A stretch of DNA of 64,000 bases from positions 1 to 64,000 of the forward strand of contig CABTOK010000003.1 of NCBI GenBank assembly GCA_902486425.1. The letters run 5' to 3'. Origin of the DNA: UBA11475 sp902486425 (GTDB lineage: Bacteria > Bacillota > Clostridia > Christensenellales > Borkfalkiaceae). A model generated the notes under the pieces. It searched no databases, had not been told where the DNA came from, and saw only the letters and a program-made list of their open reading frames with translations. The translations under genes and the position numbers were made by a program. Of this stretch, positions 43,601-52,941 are shown one piece after another (positions within the stretch are counted from its first letter, which is position 1; every line of letters begins with the position of its first letter).

Positions 43601-45415
43601 ATGAAAAAAGCTCATAGAAGCGTACTTGCGTTCGTTCTTTCCGCTTTGCTCTTCGCTACGTCGTTAAGCATTTTTACGGCTTGTAACAGCGGCGGCGGGG
43701 AAGCGGCGAGCGACTATTACACCGTAACGTACGACTTGAACTATGACGGTGCCGCAAACAGAACGTATACCGTTCAGAACGGCGTTAAAATCCATAACTG
43801 GAAAGCCACCCGAGACGGATATCGTCTTACCGGCTGGTACACCGATAAAGCGGCGACCGAAAAATTCGATTTCACTAAAAAGTCCGATTCGGACGTTACC
43901 TTATATGCGGGCTGGAGATTAAGACCGGGTATGACCACGGTAACCTTCGACTTCGGTTACGACGGGGCGGCGGATAAGGTTATAACGATCGAAAAAGAAT
44001 CGCTTATAAATCCCAAATATCAGCCTTCCGTAAAAAGGTTCGGAATGGAACTCGTCGGCTGGTATAAGGACGAAGCGTTGACGAATAAGTGGGACTTCGA
44101 TACAGACGCCGTTATGGACGAAACCGTTCTTCACGCAAAGTTCGAATACACCATGAACATTCCGAGAAACGAAGACGGCAGCATAGCTTACGAAAATACT
44201 CCCGTATATCTCTGGAACTCCGGCGGCAGATTCCCGTCCGAGATTTTAAACAAGATGGTAAGCGACTTCAATAAAGAACACGAAGGCAAGATAATAGTCG
44301 AAGCGGGTACGGACCTTCTTATTCAGGCGGACGTATTTTTAAGAGTTCAGCAGACTCCCGAACAGATGCGTTGCTACACGACCTATTATCCGATAGCGGA
44401 TATGTTCACTTTCGCGGGATACGATATTTCGTCCGAAGAGTTTTATAAAAATTCCATTAACGAATCCACGTCGAAGGGCGTTATGCTCCAGACTCCCGTG
44501 ATGGCATTCGCTCCGTATATAGTCTATAACAAAAAGCTTATGGAAAAGTATAACGGCGATGCGGAACTTCCGAAAAATTATAACGAACTTTCCGTTCTTC
44601 TCAAAAAGGCGGCGGCAGGCGAACTCGCAACAAACTCCGGCTTCAGGTCGATTATTACTACGACCAGCTGGATGTATAAAGAAGCTACGAGTTACACGGC
44701 TTTTGCACAGAACGGGGTAGACTACTTTAAGTACGACGGCGAAGCGTACATTAACAGCTGGAGCGATCCCGCGGTTATGGCTACCGTTCAACAATCAATG
44801 CTTAAAACTTACGATCTTTTCGGCAAAAACGGCGACCTTAAAGGCGGTTCTATGGAAAATTCCGACGTCGTTTCCGTTGTCAAAAACAACAACGCTCTTA
44901 TGGGACTCGTATCCTGGACAGGTTCTTCCGATACGATATTAAGAGATTCCAACCTCGGGGTAATGCCTCTTGCGGGACTTTTCGCGGACGAAGGAGTAGA
45001 AAGCTCTATCGCTTCGAGAACACCCGTTCATACAATCGGTATAGGCTTCTATAACGGCGCAACCAACGTTTTGTCGGACGCTTTAAGAATCTGCGCTTCG
45101 GTAGAATTTACGAAATACGTTCTCGAACACTCTTATATGTTTGCCGAATACGGCTATTCGCCCCTTTACAAAGACGCTATAAATAATGACGAATACGTAA
45201 ATTCCACGAATAATGTAGTTAAACTTACCAAGGAAACGTGCAAACCCGAAAATTACTATACGTTAGACGGTTGCGCAAACATAAAGGCGATAATCAACGC
45301 GACCGCGGCGGAAGGTGTGATCGTTCCGTATCTCACTGACGCCAAGGCTTCCAGAAACGATTATCTTTCCGTAACCGAAAACCTTTATTCGCAGGTAGCG
45401 GGTATGGTTTCTTAA
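43601..45415 (+). CDS. Solute-binding lipoprotein fused to two InlB-type repeats
   Basis: 604 residues. A signal peptide has a lipobox (IFTAC, Cys about 27). Two Listeria-Bacteroides (InlB B) repeats follow: about 42-115 (LTGWYTDKAATEKFDF, then TLYAGW) and about 118-180 (LVGWYKDEALTNKWDF, then VLHAKF). The rest (about 200-604) is an ABC sugar-binding domain (YIVYNKKLMEKYNGDAELPK, then GLVSWTGSSD). Binding proteins rarely carry such cell-wall-type repeats, which might position the receptor above the membrane or bind envelope glycans. It is the first gene of the sugar operon. Confidence 0.75.
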   Translation: MKKAHRSVLAFVLSALLFATSLSIFTACNSGGGEAASDYYTVTYDLNYDGAANRTYTVQNGVKIHNWKATRDGYRLTGWYTDKAATEKFDFTKKSDSDVTLYAGWRLRPGMTTVTFDFGYDGAADKVITIEKESLINPKYQPSVKRFGMELVGWYKDEALTNKWDFDTDAVMDETVLHAKFEYTMNIPRNEDGSIAYENTPVYLWNSGGRFPSEILNKMVSDFNKEHEGKIIVEAGTDLLIQADVFLRVQQTPEQMRCYTTYYPIADMFTFAGYDISSEEFYKNSINESTSKGVMLQTPVMAFAPYIVYNKKLMEKYNGDAELPKNYNELSVLLKKAAAGELATNSGFRSIITTTSWMYKEATSYTAFAQNGVDYFKYDGEAYINSWSDPAVMATVQQSMLKTYDLFGKNGDLKGGSMENSDVVSVVKNNNALMGLVSWTGSSDTILRDSNLGVMPLAGLFADEGVESSIASRTPVHTIGIGFYNGATNVLSDALRICASVEFTKYVLEHSYMFAEYGYSPLYKDAINNDEYVNSTNNVVKLTKETCKPENYYTLDGCANIKAIINATAAEGVIVPYLTDAKASRNDYLSVTENLYSQVAGMVS

Positions 45416-45426
45416 GGAGAAAGAAT

Positions 45427-47442
45427 ATGAAAAAGAAATTATTGACCTTGATTTTAGGAGCCGTATTCTGCGTATCGACCGCAATCGGTCTCACGGCATG
45501 TAATAACGGCGGCGGAAATCCCGGCTCGGCAGAACCCGAAAATTTAGGCAGTTGGACGGTTAAATCGCCCGACGGCTCCATTGTTTCCGAAATGTTCACC
45601 GACGCCGAAGGAAAAACCTATTATTCGGTTAAAAAAGACGGCAAAACCGTAGTCGGCAAATCCGCGCTCGGTTTCGACATCGAAGAAGACGACCTTTCTC
45701 TCACGACTATTCAGAAGGAGAGCAATAAAAAGATTAAGGGTTCTTACGACAATATATCCGGTAAAACAGATCACGTCGAATATAACGGCAACGAAACTAC
45801 CGTTACGTATAAGGCGTGGAAATTCTATCTCGACATCACGATGAGAGTATATAACGACGGATATGCTTTCCGTTACGGTGTAAGACGTATCGACGGAACT
45901 TCCGGCACGATGACCGTGAAGTCCGAACTCACCGAATTTGCAATTCCCACAAACTGTACGATGTGGGCGCAGGAATATGTTCCCATTACTAAGGATAAAA
46001 CCTGTTTCGCTTACGAAACCGCTTATCAGGGAAGATTCGTAGAAGATATAGATTCCTCTCAGTATATGGCGATGCCGCTTTTATACGACGTACCGGACAG
46101 TAATTACTATTCTCTCGTAACCGAATCCGAGCTTATAGGCAGCGGGTTTTACGGATCCTTCCTTAAAATCGAAGCCGGTAACGAAAACAGCGGCGTGTTT
46201 AAAACCGAACATACCCCCGCAGGCGTGGCTATCGACGACAATAAGGTAGAATATCCGTTCACTTCTCCCTGGAGAGTGGGTATAACCGGCGACATGGCTA
46301 CCGTTAACGAATCCGAACTTGTCGAAGTTCTTTACGACGACGTCGAATACTGGAAGCCCGACGATTACGAAACTCTTTCGGACGAAGAAAAGTCTATTTA
46401 CACTTACGACTGGGTAGAAGACGGCGTATGCGCCTGGAGCTGGCTTATTTATAACGGCAAACGGGAACAGAGCGATTTTACCCTTCACAGAACCTATCTT
46501 AAACTTGCGAAGAATATGGGTTGGAAGTACGTTCTTTTGGACGGCGGTTGGAACGCTAATTTCAGCGACGATCAGTTCCGCTCGTTTATGAGCGAGGCGA
46601 ACGCCGCCGGCATTAAAGTTCTCGTATGGTGCAACGCTCTTGCCGATTTCGGAAACGGCAATGTGGCGATACTTAAAAACAAGCTTAAAAGCTGGTCGGA
46701 TTACGGCGTAGCCGGTATCAAAATCGACTTCTTCGACGGACAGAATGCTACCGATCCCAGACATCAGGGCGAAGACATAGACACGATCAAATGGTACGAA
46801 ACCATTTATCAGGAAACCGCAAAACTTAAAATGGTAGTAAACTGCCACGGTTCCAACAAACCGACGGGCGAAAGAAGACAGTACCCGAACGTAATAAACA
46901 GAGAAGGTATTTACGGTAACGAATTCAAGAGCGTTTCCGCTTCCGTAACCGTAAACGAACTTTTTATCAGAAACGTTATCGGACCTTCCGACTTCACTCC
47001 CGTCGTAAAACCGCTTTCCAACAATCTTACGGCGGCTCATCAGATGTCGCTTTCGGTTCTCTTCGAATCGGGCGCTCCGTCCATGGGCGATTACGAATAT
47101 AACTACAATAACGTCGCTCAGTACGATTTTTATAAGTCGATACCCGCTTTAAGAGAAAAAACGGTATTTTTAAGCGGTGAACCCGACGTGTATTACTGTG
47201 CGGCGGTAAAAGCCGGCGGTTACTGGTTCGTAGGGGCTGCCAACGCGCTCGTAAAAGGAAGCGTTACGGTAGACTTTTCGTTCCTTGACGAAGACGGCGA
47301 TTATACGGCAGAAGTTTTCACCGATTCCGAAGACGGCAGAAGCGTCGTAAAAGAAGAAATAACGGTGAACAAGAATACCAAAAAGACCTATCAGATGAAG
47401 GCGAGAGGCGGTTTGGTAATTCGTCTTAAAAAGGCGGCTTAA
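45427..47442 (+). CDS. GH97-family glycoside hydrolase lipoprotein
   Basis: 671 residues. A lipobox (GLTAC, Cys about 24) predicts a surface enzyme. The N-terminal about 270 residues form the GH97 beta-sandwich (SPDGSIVSEMF, then ALGFDI, then DGYAFRYGVRR). The (beta/alpha)8 barrel contains KYVLLDGGWN, GIKVLVWCNA and GIKIDFFDGQ, with Asp434 at the position of the nucleophile of retaining GH97 enzymes. MVVNCHG and the NREGIYGNE region follow. This favours a retaining alpha-galactosidase-like activity over the inverting SusB type (family knowledge, not proof). It lies 11 nt after the binding protein gene and would supply its sugar. Confidence 0.8.
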   Translation: MKKKLLTLILGAVFCVSTAIGLTACNNGGGNPGSAEPENLGSWTVKSPDGSIVSEMFTDAEGKTYYSVKKDGKTVVGKSALGFDIEEDDLSLTTIQKESNKKIKGSYDNISGKTDHVEYNGNETTVTYKAWKFYLDITMRVYNDGYAFRYGVRRIDGTSGTMTVKSELTEFAIPTNCTMWAQEYVPITKDKTCFAYETAYQGRFVEDIDSSQYMAMPLLYDVPDSNYYSLVTESELIGSGFYGSFLKIEAGNENSGVFKTEHTPAGVAIDDNKVEYPFTSPWRVGITGDMATVNESELVEVLYDDVEYWKPDDYETLSDEEKSIYTYDWVEDGVCAWSWLIYNGKREQSDFTLHRTYLKLAKNMGWKYVLLDGGWNANFSDDQFRSFMSEANAAGIKVLVWCNALADFGNGNVAILKNKLKSWSDYGVAGIKIDFFDGQNATDPRHQGEDIDTIKWYETIYQETAKLKMVVNCHGSNKPTGERRQYPNVINREGIYGNEFKSVSASVTVNELFIRNVIGPSDFTPVVKPLSNNLTAAHQMSLSVLFESGAPSMGDYEYNYNNVAQYDFYKSIPALREKTVFLSGEPDVYYCAAVKAGGYWFVGAANALVKGSVTVDFSFLDEDGDYTAEVFTDSEDGRSVVKEEITVNKNTKKTYQMKARGGLVIRLKKAA

Positions 47443-47450
47443 CATGAAAC

Positions 47451-47482
47451 TTACGTCTCCGCTAAATCAAGCGGAGACGTAA
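47451..47482 (+). promoter_or_regulatory. Intercistronic hairpin
   Basis: Perfect 13-bp stem TTACGTCTCCGCT/AGCGGAGACGTAA without a T-tract, located before the second binding-protein gene. It is probably an mRNA stability element giving differential expression. Confidence 0.55.
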
Positions 47483-47506
47483 AAATATAAAAAAGAGGAT
47501 AAATAG

Positions 47507-48952
47507 ATGAAAAAGAAAAATATTTTAAGAGTTGTAATCGCGTTTATACTTTGCTTTACGACCGCGCTTTCGCTTTTTGCGTGCGGCGGTAACGGCGGGA
47601 ACAAAGACAACGAACCCATAACCGAAGGTACTCTCGAATTCGACGAAAACGGAAAAGTAAAATTTTCTAACGTTTCGTTAAAACTCGAAACCGTAGTTGC
47701 CGGCGACGATAAAGATGCCTTCAACGACATAATAAACAAATTCAACGTAGCTTACAGAAACAAAATAAGAATAAGCGTTACCAATACCGGTGCGGGTACT
47801 TTCGAAGATACCGTCGGTAAAAAAATAACAAACAAAACCAACGCTCCGGACATTATAATGTCTCACCAGAAGTCTCACAAAAACTTTGAAAAGAACAAAC
47901 TCATCCAGCCGCTTAACGAAACGATGACCGCTTCTAAAATCAATATCGATTTAACCACTTACGCGGACGGACTTTCGAAGTATTCCGATTTGGGCAATGC
48001 AGGCAAGATCTACAGCATTCCCTGCGACGGACAGAGCATGGTTTTCATTTACAACAAAAAAGAACTCGAAAAGACGGGTAAGCAGCTTCCGACTAACAGA
48101 GCGGAACTTTTAGAAGTCTGCAAGGCTTATAAGGACACTACGGGCAATATGCCCATCGCATGGTCCACGGGAGCCGATTACTTTGCAAACTATACTTACT
48201 TTACGGCTATGTTGCAGAACGGCGCGACTCTTTATAACGAAGATACGTATACTACAGACTGGTACGACAATAAGAGCAATCTTACAGCTATCAAAAACGC
48301 ATCCGCTTCTATAAACGAACTTATCGAATTGGGTTATGCGGGCTATAACCAGTCCAAAGCCGATAACCAGTCGGCTTTCAATGCGGGCAACAGATTGTTC
48401 TATCTCATCGATCCGTGGAGTCTTGTCGAAACTCTGAACGCTTATTCCGAAGTCAAAAAAGTATCCGTAGACGAAGTTATATCCGATTACGTCGGAGGGA
48501 CCACTTGTCAGGGCTGGTTTGCTTTAAGCGATAACGCACAGAAAAACTACATTTACGGCGACTCGCACTTCTTCGCGATGACTATGACTGTAACCGATAT
48601 CAACAAAAAGGCGGCTATACTCGAATTCATCAACTGGTTCAACAGCAACGTAGATACCGGTAAAGACTGGGCGAGAGCGGGACACATCAGTATGTCAAAG
48701 ACCATCGCAGACGATGCGGAATACAAGAGCGACGTTTACGTTTCCGATTTCCTTGCAAAGTTCTATCCCGACGTAAACAACTTCCGCTGCATAGGCAACA
48801 CTCCTTATTATGCCGAAATCACCAACAATCTTAAATCGGTATTCTCGCAGACCGTAAAGGGCAGAGGGGAAGCTCCTTCCGAATCGGTAATGGAATCTGC
48901 TATAAAGGGCGCGCAGAACGCGGTCAACAACGCAATAGGTTTCTTCGGTTAA
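47507..48952 (+). CDS. Sugar ABC transporter solute-binding lipoprotein
   Basis: 481 residues with a lipobox (LSLFAC, Cys about 25). It has a typical extracellular sugar-binding protein fold (VVAGDDKDAFNDIINKFN, PDIIMSHQKSH, YSIPCDGQSMVFIYNKKELE). It lies directly upstream of two permease genes, so it is the likely transport receptor. The 43601 protein may serve a related glycan or a sensing role. Confidence 0.85.
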   Translation: MKKKNILRVVIAFILCFTTALSLFACGGNGGNKDNEPITEGTLEFDENGKVKFSNVSLKLETVVAGDDKDAFNDIINKFNVAYRNKIRISVTNTGAGTFEDTVGKKITNKTNAPDIIMSHQKSHKNFEKNKLIQPLNETMTASKINIDLTTYADGLSKYSDLGNAGKIYSIPCDGQSMVFIYNKKELEKTGKQLPTNRAELLEVCKAYKDTTGNMPIAWSTGADYFANYTYFTAMLQNGATLYNEDTYTTDWYDNKSNLTAIKNASASINELIELGYAGYNQSKADNQSAFNAGNRLFYLIDPWSLVETLNAYSEVKKVSVDEVISDYVGGTTCQGWFALSDNAQKNYIYGDSHFFAMTMTVTDINKKAAILEFINWFNSNVDTGKDWARAGHISMSKTIADDAEYKSDVYVSDFLAKFYPDVNNFRCIGNTPYYAEITNNLKSVFSQTVKGRGEAPSESVMESAIKGAQNAVNNAIGFFG

Positions 48953-49012
48953 GAAGTAAACTCTGAAAGCGGAATTTGTCCGCAATATAAAAGCGACTAA
49001 TAAAACGGTATC

Positions 49013-49040
49013 GGCTTCCGGAACATCGGTTTCGGAAGCC
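49013..49040 (+). promoter_or_regulatory. Intercistronic hairpin before the permease genes
   Basis: GGCTTCCG/CGGAAGCC stem. No T-tract follows. It is likely an mRNA-processing or stability element separating the abundant receptor message from the permease message. Confidence 0.45.
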
Positions 49041-49089
49041 TTGCCGGATAAAAAGATCGCTTATAAACAAAAAAGGCTGATACTTAATT

Positions 49090-50136
49090 ATGGAAATCGA
49101 CTTAAAATCAAAACAAAAACAGATGAAATCGCGAAAACGCAAAGAAACGACCATCGCGTTACTGCTTATCAGTCCGTTTTTCATCGTGTTTCTTCTGTTT
49201 ACGTTTATACCTTTTATAATGGGCTTTGTATTCAGCTTCATGAAATACAATCCTTATTTTCCGGATAACAGTAGTTTTACTCTTATCAATTACAAAAATC
49301 TTTTCACGTTCAATCATCCCATATCCAAGACGTTTTGGGACTCGTTTCTGACGATGTTCGCATTCGACGCGGTGGCTGTGCCTCTTTTGATAATCATTCC
49401 GCTTATTCTGGCGTATTTTATCAATATGCATCCGCCCGGATATAAAATTTTCCGCGCGATAATTTACCTTCCGAGTATTGTTTCGATAACGATAGTAGGT
49501 ATTATTTTCGGTAACATGTTCAAAGGCGACTCTTCGGGACTTATAAACTCGCTTTTCAAAACCGATATACAATGGCTTTCGGGTAAACCGTGGGAAGGCG
49601 ATATATTAAGATGGATAGTAATGCTTATAGCGAGTATATGGTGGCAGACGGGAACCAACTTTATTATCTTTTCGGGCGCGCTCCGCGACGTACCAAAGCC
49701 GCTTTACGAAGCGTGCGAAATGGACGGGGGCGGCAAATGGCGCAAAATAGTGAGCGTTACTCTACCGAATATAAAGCCTGCCATAACTATCTGCTTGTTC
49801 AACACTCTTATAGGCTATCTTAACCTTTACGCCCAACCGTACGTTCTGAATGCGTTGGAGAACGAAAATATCTTCGTTTCGCCTATGATGTTCATACAGT
49901 ATTACCTTATGGGCGGCATGACTTACGCAAGTCAGACGGGGTACATATGCGCCGCGGCGATAGTTTTCGGTCTTATCGTTATGATATTCAGTATAATCGA
50001 AAGAACGGTAACCGCGCCGAGAAGGAAAAAGACAATGTTCTCCGACTCGTGCAAAGATTATCTTTTGAAGCGTTCGCTTATTACGGGAACGGACGAAAAA
50101 CCCGTTTACGCTTCGGGGGAGGCTTCGGATGAATAG
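49090..50136 (+). CDS. Sugar ABC transporter permease (MalF/UgpA-like)
   Basis: 348 residues with six predicted membrane helices, starting at LLISPFFIVFLLFTFIPF. The ATPase-coupling EAA loop is YEACEMDGGGKWRKIVSVTLP. A soluble C-terminal tail is longer than usual. The overlap with the next permease is 8 nt. It pairs with 50129 as the heterodimeric channel. Confidence 0.9.
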   Translation: MEIDLKSKQKQMKSRKRKETTIALLLISPFFIVFLLFTFIPFIMGFVFSFMKYNPYFPDNSSFTLINYKNLFTFNHPISKTFWDSFLTMFAFDAVAVPLLIIIPLILAYFINMHPPGYKIFRAIIYLPSIVSITIVGIIFGNMFKGDSSGLINSLFKTDIQWLSGKPWEGDILRWIVMLIASIWWQTGTNFIIFSGALRDVPKPLYEACEMDGGGKWRKIVSVTLPNIKPAITICLFNTLIGYLNLYAQPYVLNALENENIFVSPMMFIQYYLMGGMTYASQTGYICAAAIVFGLIVMIFSIIERTVTAPRRKKTMFSDSCKDYLLKRSLITGTDEKPVYASGEASDE

Positions 50137-51193
50137 CAACGTATTGAATAACGAAAATCTGAATACAAGCGTTATGACGGAAGCGTTACGAGAGACGGCG
50201 TTTGCCGGCGAACCGCTTTCCGCAGGAAACGACTTTGCAAAAACTCCTGCAGCTGAGCCGCAAAAGGTCGAAACGAATACTAAAAAAAGAAGGCTAACGA
50301 AGTCCGAAAGAACCCGCCGCCGCGAAAAGACGGTATCGTTCATCGTTCTCTTTATCGTTTGCATACTTTTTCTTATACCGCTTTTGTATATGATCGGTAC
50401 GTCGTTTAAGTCCGATCTCGACCTTCAGCTTCATCCCGAAAAATTATTTCCGTCGGCGTGGAGCGAATGGACTCTCAAACACTACGAAGGCTTTATCGTA
50501 AGAGAAGGCAAGATAGACAACATGCCCGTGTGGATGTTCAACTCCTTATGGTCAACGCTCGCAACCGTTCTTTTAACGGTAATAGTGGATCTTGTTACGG
50601 CGTACGCGTTCGTATTCCTTAAATTCAAAATAAAGAACGGGCTTTTAAGATTTCTTATTTTATGGATGGCGATACCGGGCGTTATAGGTTCGGCTCCGTC
50701 CTTCGCGATATATTCGAGCATAAGAAACTCTTTAAGCATACAAAGCGATTTCGGAACGTACGCTTATATCTATATGTGGCTCGTCATCCCCGGAATAACG
50801 GGAATATTCAATCTTCTTTTGATGCGTAATTTCTTTGTGTCTATTCCTAAGGACATAATAGACAGCGCAAAGACCGACGGCGCGAGCCATGCGACGATAT
50901 TCTTCAAAATAGTCGTGCCTCTCGCCAAATCGACGATAATGCTTATAGTATTATTTACGTTTACCGGCAGCTGGAACTCGCTCACGTGGCCGCAGCTTCT
51001 TTTGTCGGGCGAAAAGTCGTACTGGAACACCGTTACGGTAGCTCTTACGGGTTATACCGGCGGCAGCGCGGCAAGCACTATGGGCATACAGATGGCGACG
51101 AGCGTTTTCGCTCTGATACCTATCGTAATAATCTTTATAATAACTCAAAATAAAATGATAGACGGGCTTGCTTCGTCGGGGATAAAAGGATAA
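50129..51193 (+). CDS. Sugar ABC transporter permease (MalG/UgpE-like)
   Basis: 354 residues. A charged cytoplasmic N-terminus (about 1-70, longer than in typical relatives) precedes six membrane helices, beginning with VSFIVLFIVCILFLIPLLYM. The EAA loop is DSAKTDGASHATIFFKIVVP. It ends 2 nt before the ATPase gene. Confidence 0.9.
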   Translation: MNSNVLNNENLNTSVMTEALRETAFAGEPLSAGNDFAKTPAAEPQKVETNTKKRRLTKSERTRRREKTVSFIVLFIVCILFLIPLLYMIGTSFKSDLDLQLHPEKLFPSAWSEWTLKHYEGFIVREGKIDNMPVWMFNSLWSTLATVLLTVIVDLVTAYAFVFLKFKIKNGLLRFLILWMAIPGVIGSAPSFAIYSSIRNSLSIQSDFGTYAYIYMWLVIPGITGIFNLLLMRNFFVSIPKDIIDSAKTDGASHATIFFKIVVPLAKSTIMLIVLFTFTGSWNSLTWPQLLLSGEKSYWNTVTVALTGYTGGSAASTMGIQMATSVFALIPIVIIFIITQNKMIDGLASSGIKG

Positions 51194-51195
51194 AT

Positions 51196-52941
51196 ATGGA
51201 CAATTTAAGCAATAAGCCGTTTTTAAGGCTCGAACATCTCGAAAAGGTATATCCGAACGGCGAAAAAGCCGTTTACGATTTCAATCTCGACGTCAAAAAG
51301 CATGAATTTATCGTTATTGTAGGACCTTCCGGCTGCGGCAAGTCTACAACTCTAAGAATGCTTGCGGGACTTGAAGACATAACTTCGGGCGATATATTCA
51401 TGGAAGACGAACTCCTTAATTACAAGGAGAGCAAAGACCGCAACATGGCGATAGTTTTCCAAAGTTACGCTCTGTATCCGCAAATGACCGTATTCGATAA
51501 TATCGCTTTTCCGCTTCGCATAAACAAGTATCCGACGTTAAAAAGGGAAGAAGAGCTTTACGCTCTTTCCGAAGTTTTAAGGGTACTTGAAAACGAATCT
51601 TTTTCCGCGGTGAAGGAAGTAATATCCGAAACCGTTTCGGGCAAGTCGTCAGAGATAAAAAAGGTTGAAGAAACGGCAGCATACTTTAAAATAAGTTTAC
51701 CCGCCGCGAAAAAACTTTTAACTTTAATAAAGAATGCGGACGGCAGTGTTTTGGAAGAACAGGTTCGGTTAAACCTTACCAAAACTTTATCCGAAGAACT
51801 TAAAAGCAAGACGGAAGAAGCGATTGCCGCAGGAAAAAAATTCAACGAAGAATACGTTCTTTTAAACGACAAGGGCGAAGAGATAAAAGAGAATAAAAAG
51901 CTCGCTCCTTACGAAATAAAAAGTAAGGTTTACGACGTTGCCGAAAAGCTTGATCTCGTTCCGTATCTCGATAAAATTCCGAAAGAACTTTCTGGCGGTC
52001 AGATGCAGCGAGTGGCTTTGGGCAGAGCAATAATCAAAAACGTTCCCGTATTCATGATGGACGAACCGCTTTCAAATCTCGACGCTAAACTCCGTCTCAC
52101 AATGCGCAGCGAGATAGTCAAACTCCATAACCGCATCGGCGCGACCACGATTTACGTTACGCACGACCAGACCGAAGCCATGACGATGGCAACCCGCATA
52201 GTAGTTATGTCGAGGGGCTTTATCCAGCAGATAGGCTCGCCCGAAGAAGTTTACTCTCATCCCGTAAATATCTTCGTAGCAAAGTTCATCGGTTCGCCCG
52301 CAATGAATATTTTCGAATCGACGGTTACGGCTGACGGAGAAAAGATAACCTTCGGCAGAAACGAACTCGGAATGGGTGAAGATTTCAAAAAGCTCCACGA
52401 CGATTTTTATAAGAAAAAGATCGAAGAATTCGAAGATTTATACAATAACTTCGACGAAACCGCAAGAGAAAAGTTATTCAGAATTTTATCCGCGACCGGA
52501 GAAGGCAAACGCGATAAAAGCAAAAAGAAAGCTAAAAACGGCTTTGTTCTGTCGGTAAAGAATTTCTTCAAACGGCTTTTCAAAAAGGAAGAAGCCAAAG
52601 TAAACGACTTTTCTGCGGAAAAAACCATCGTTGCCGAAAAGCTAGAGCTTCTTAAAAAATATCAATGTTCTTCGCACCCGGTAACGGTCGGCATCCGTCC
52701 CGAAAGAATGAAGATATTCAAGACTTCGGAAACGGACAAAAAGGGCGTCGTTACAGTTAGACCGGCGGTATGCGAACTTTTAGGCGGAGAATATAACGTT
52801 CATTTCGACTTTTTGGGCAAAGATATGGTCGGCAGATACGACGCCAAAAACAAAATCAGCGTCGAAGACGAAATTACGGTATTTTTTGATCCCGACGGAA
52901 TACACGTTTTCGATCCCGTTACGGGAGACACGATAAAATGA
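51196..52941 (+). CDS. Sugar ABC transporter ATPase (MsmK/UgpC-like) with large insertions
   Basis: 581 residues, against about 370 for the family. Walker A GPSGCGKST (about 43-51), the Q-loop VFQSYALYP (about 87-95), the signature LSGGQMQRVALGRA (about 265) and Walker B VFMMDEPLSNLD are intact, and the H-loop lies in THDQTEAM. Roughly 125 extra helical, charged residues (about 118-240) separate the Q-loop region from the signature, in the helical subdomain that contacts permeases. A second basic insertion of about 90 residues sits in the C-terminal regulatory domain (about 395-485). Both are in frame and codon use does not change, so they seem genuine. It overlaps the LacI gene by 4 nt. Confidence 0.85.
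   Translation: MDNLSNKPFLRLEHLEKVYPNGEKAVYDFNLDVKKHEFIVIVGPSGCGKSTTLRMLAGLEDITSGDIFMEDELLNYKESKDRNMAIVFQSYALYPQMTVFDNIAFPLRINKYPTLKREEELYALSEVLRVLENESFSAVKEVISETVSGKSSEIKKVEETAAYFKISLPAAKKLLTLIKNADGSVLEEQVRLNLTKTLSEELKSKTEEAIAAGKKFNEEYVLLNDKGEEIKENKKLAPYEIKSKVYDVAEKLDLVPYLDKIPKELSGGQMQRVALGRAIIKNVPVFMMDEPLSNLDAKLRLTMRSEIVKLHNRIGATTIYVTHDQTEAMTMATRIVVMSRGFIQQIGSPEEVYSHPVNIFVAKFIGSPAMNIFESTVTADGEKITFGRNELGMGEDFKKLHDDFYKKKIEEFEDLYNNFDETAREKLFRILSATGEGKRDKSKKKAKNGFVLSVKNFFKRLFKKEEAKVNDFSAEKTIVAEKLELLKKYQCSSHPVTVGIRPERMKIFKTSETDKKGVVTVRPAVCELLGGEYNVHFDFLGKDMVGRYDAKNKISVEDEITVFFDPDGIHVFDPVTGDTIK

Noticed and set aside
46081..47040. 319-codon open frame on the minus strand
   Set aside because: It is a shadow of the GH97 gene, whose catalytic motifs are clear on the plus strand.
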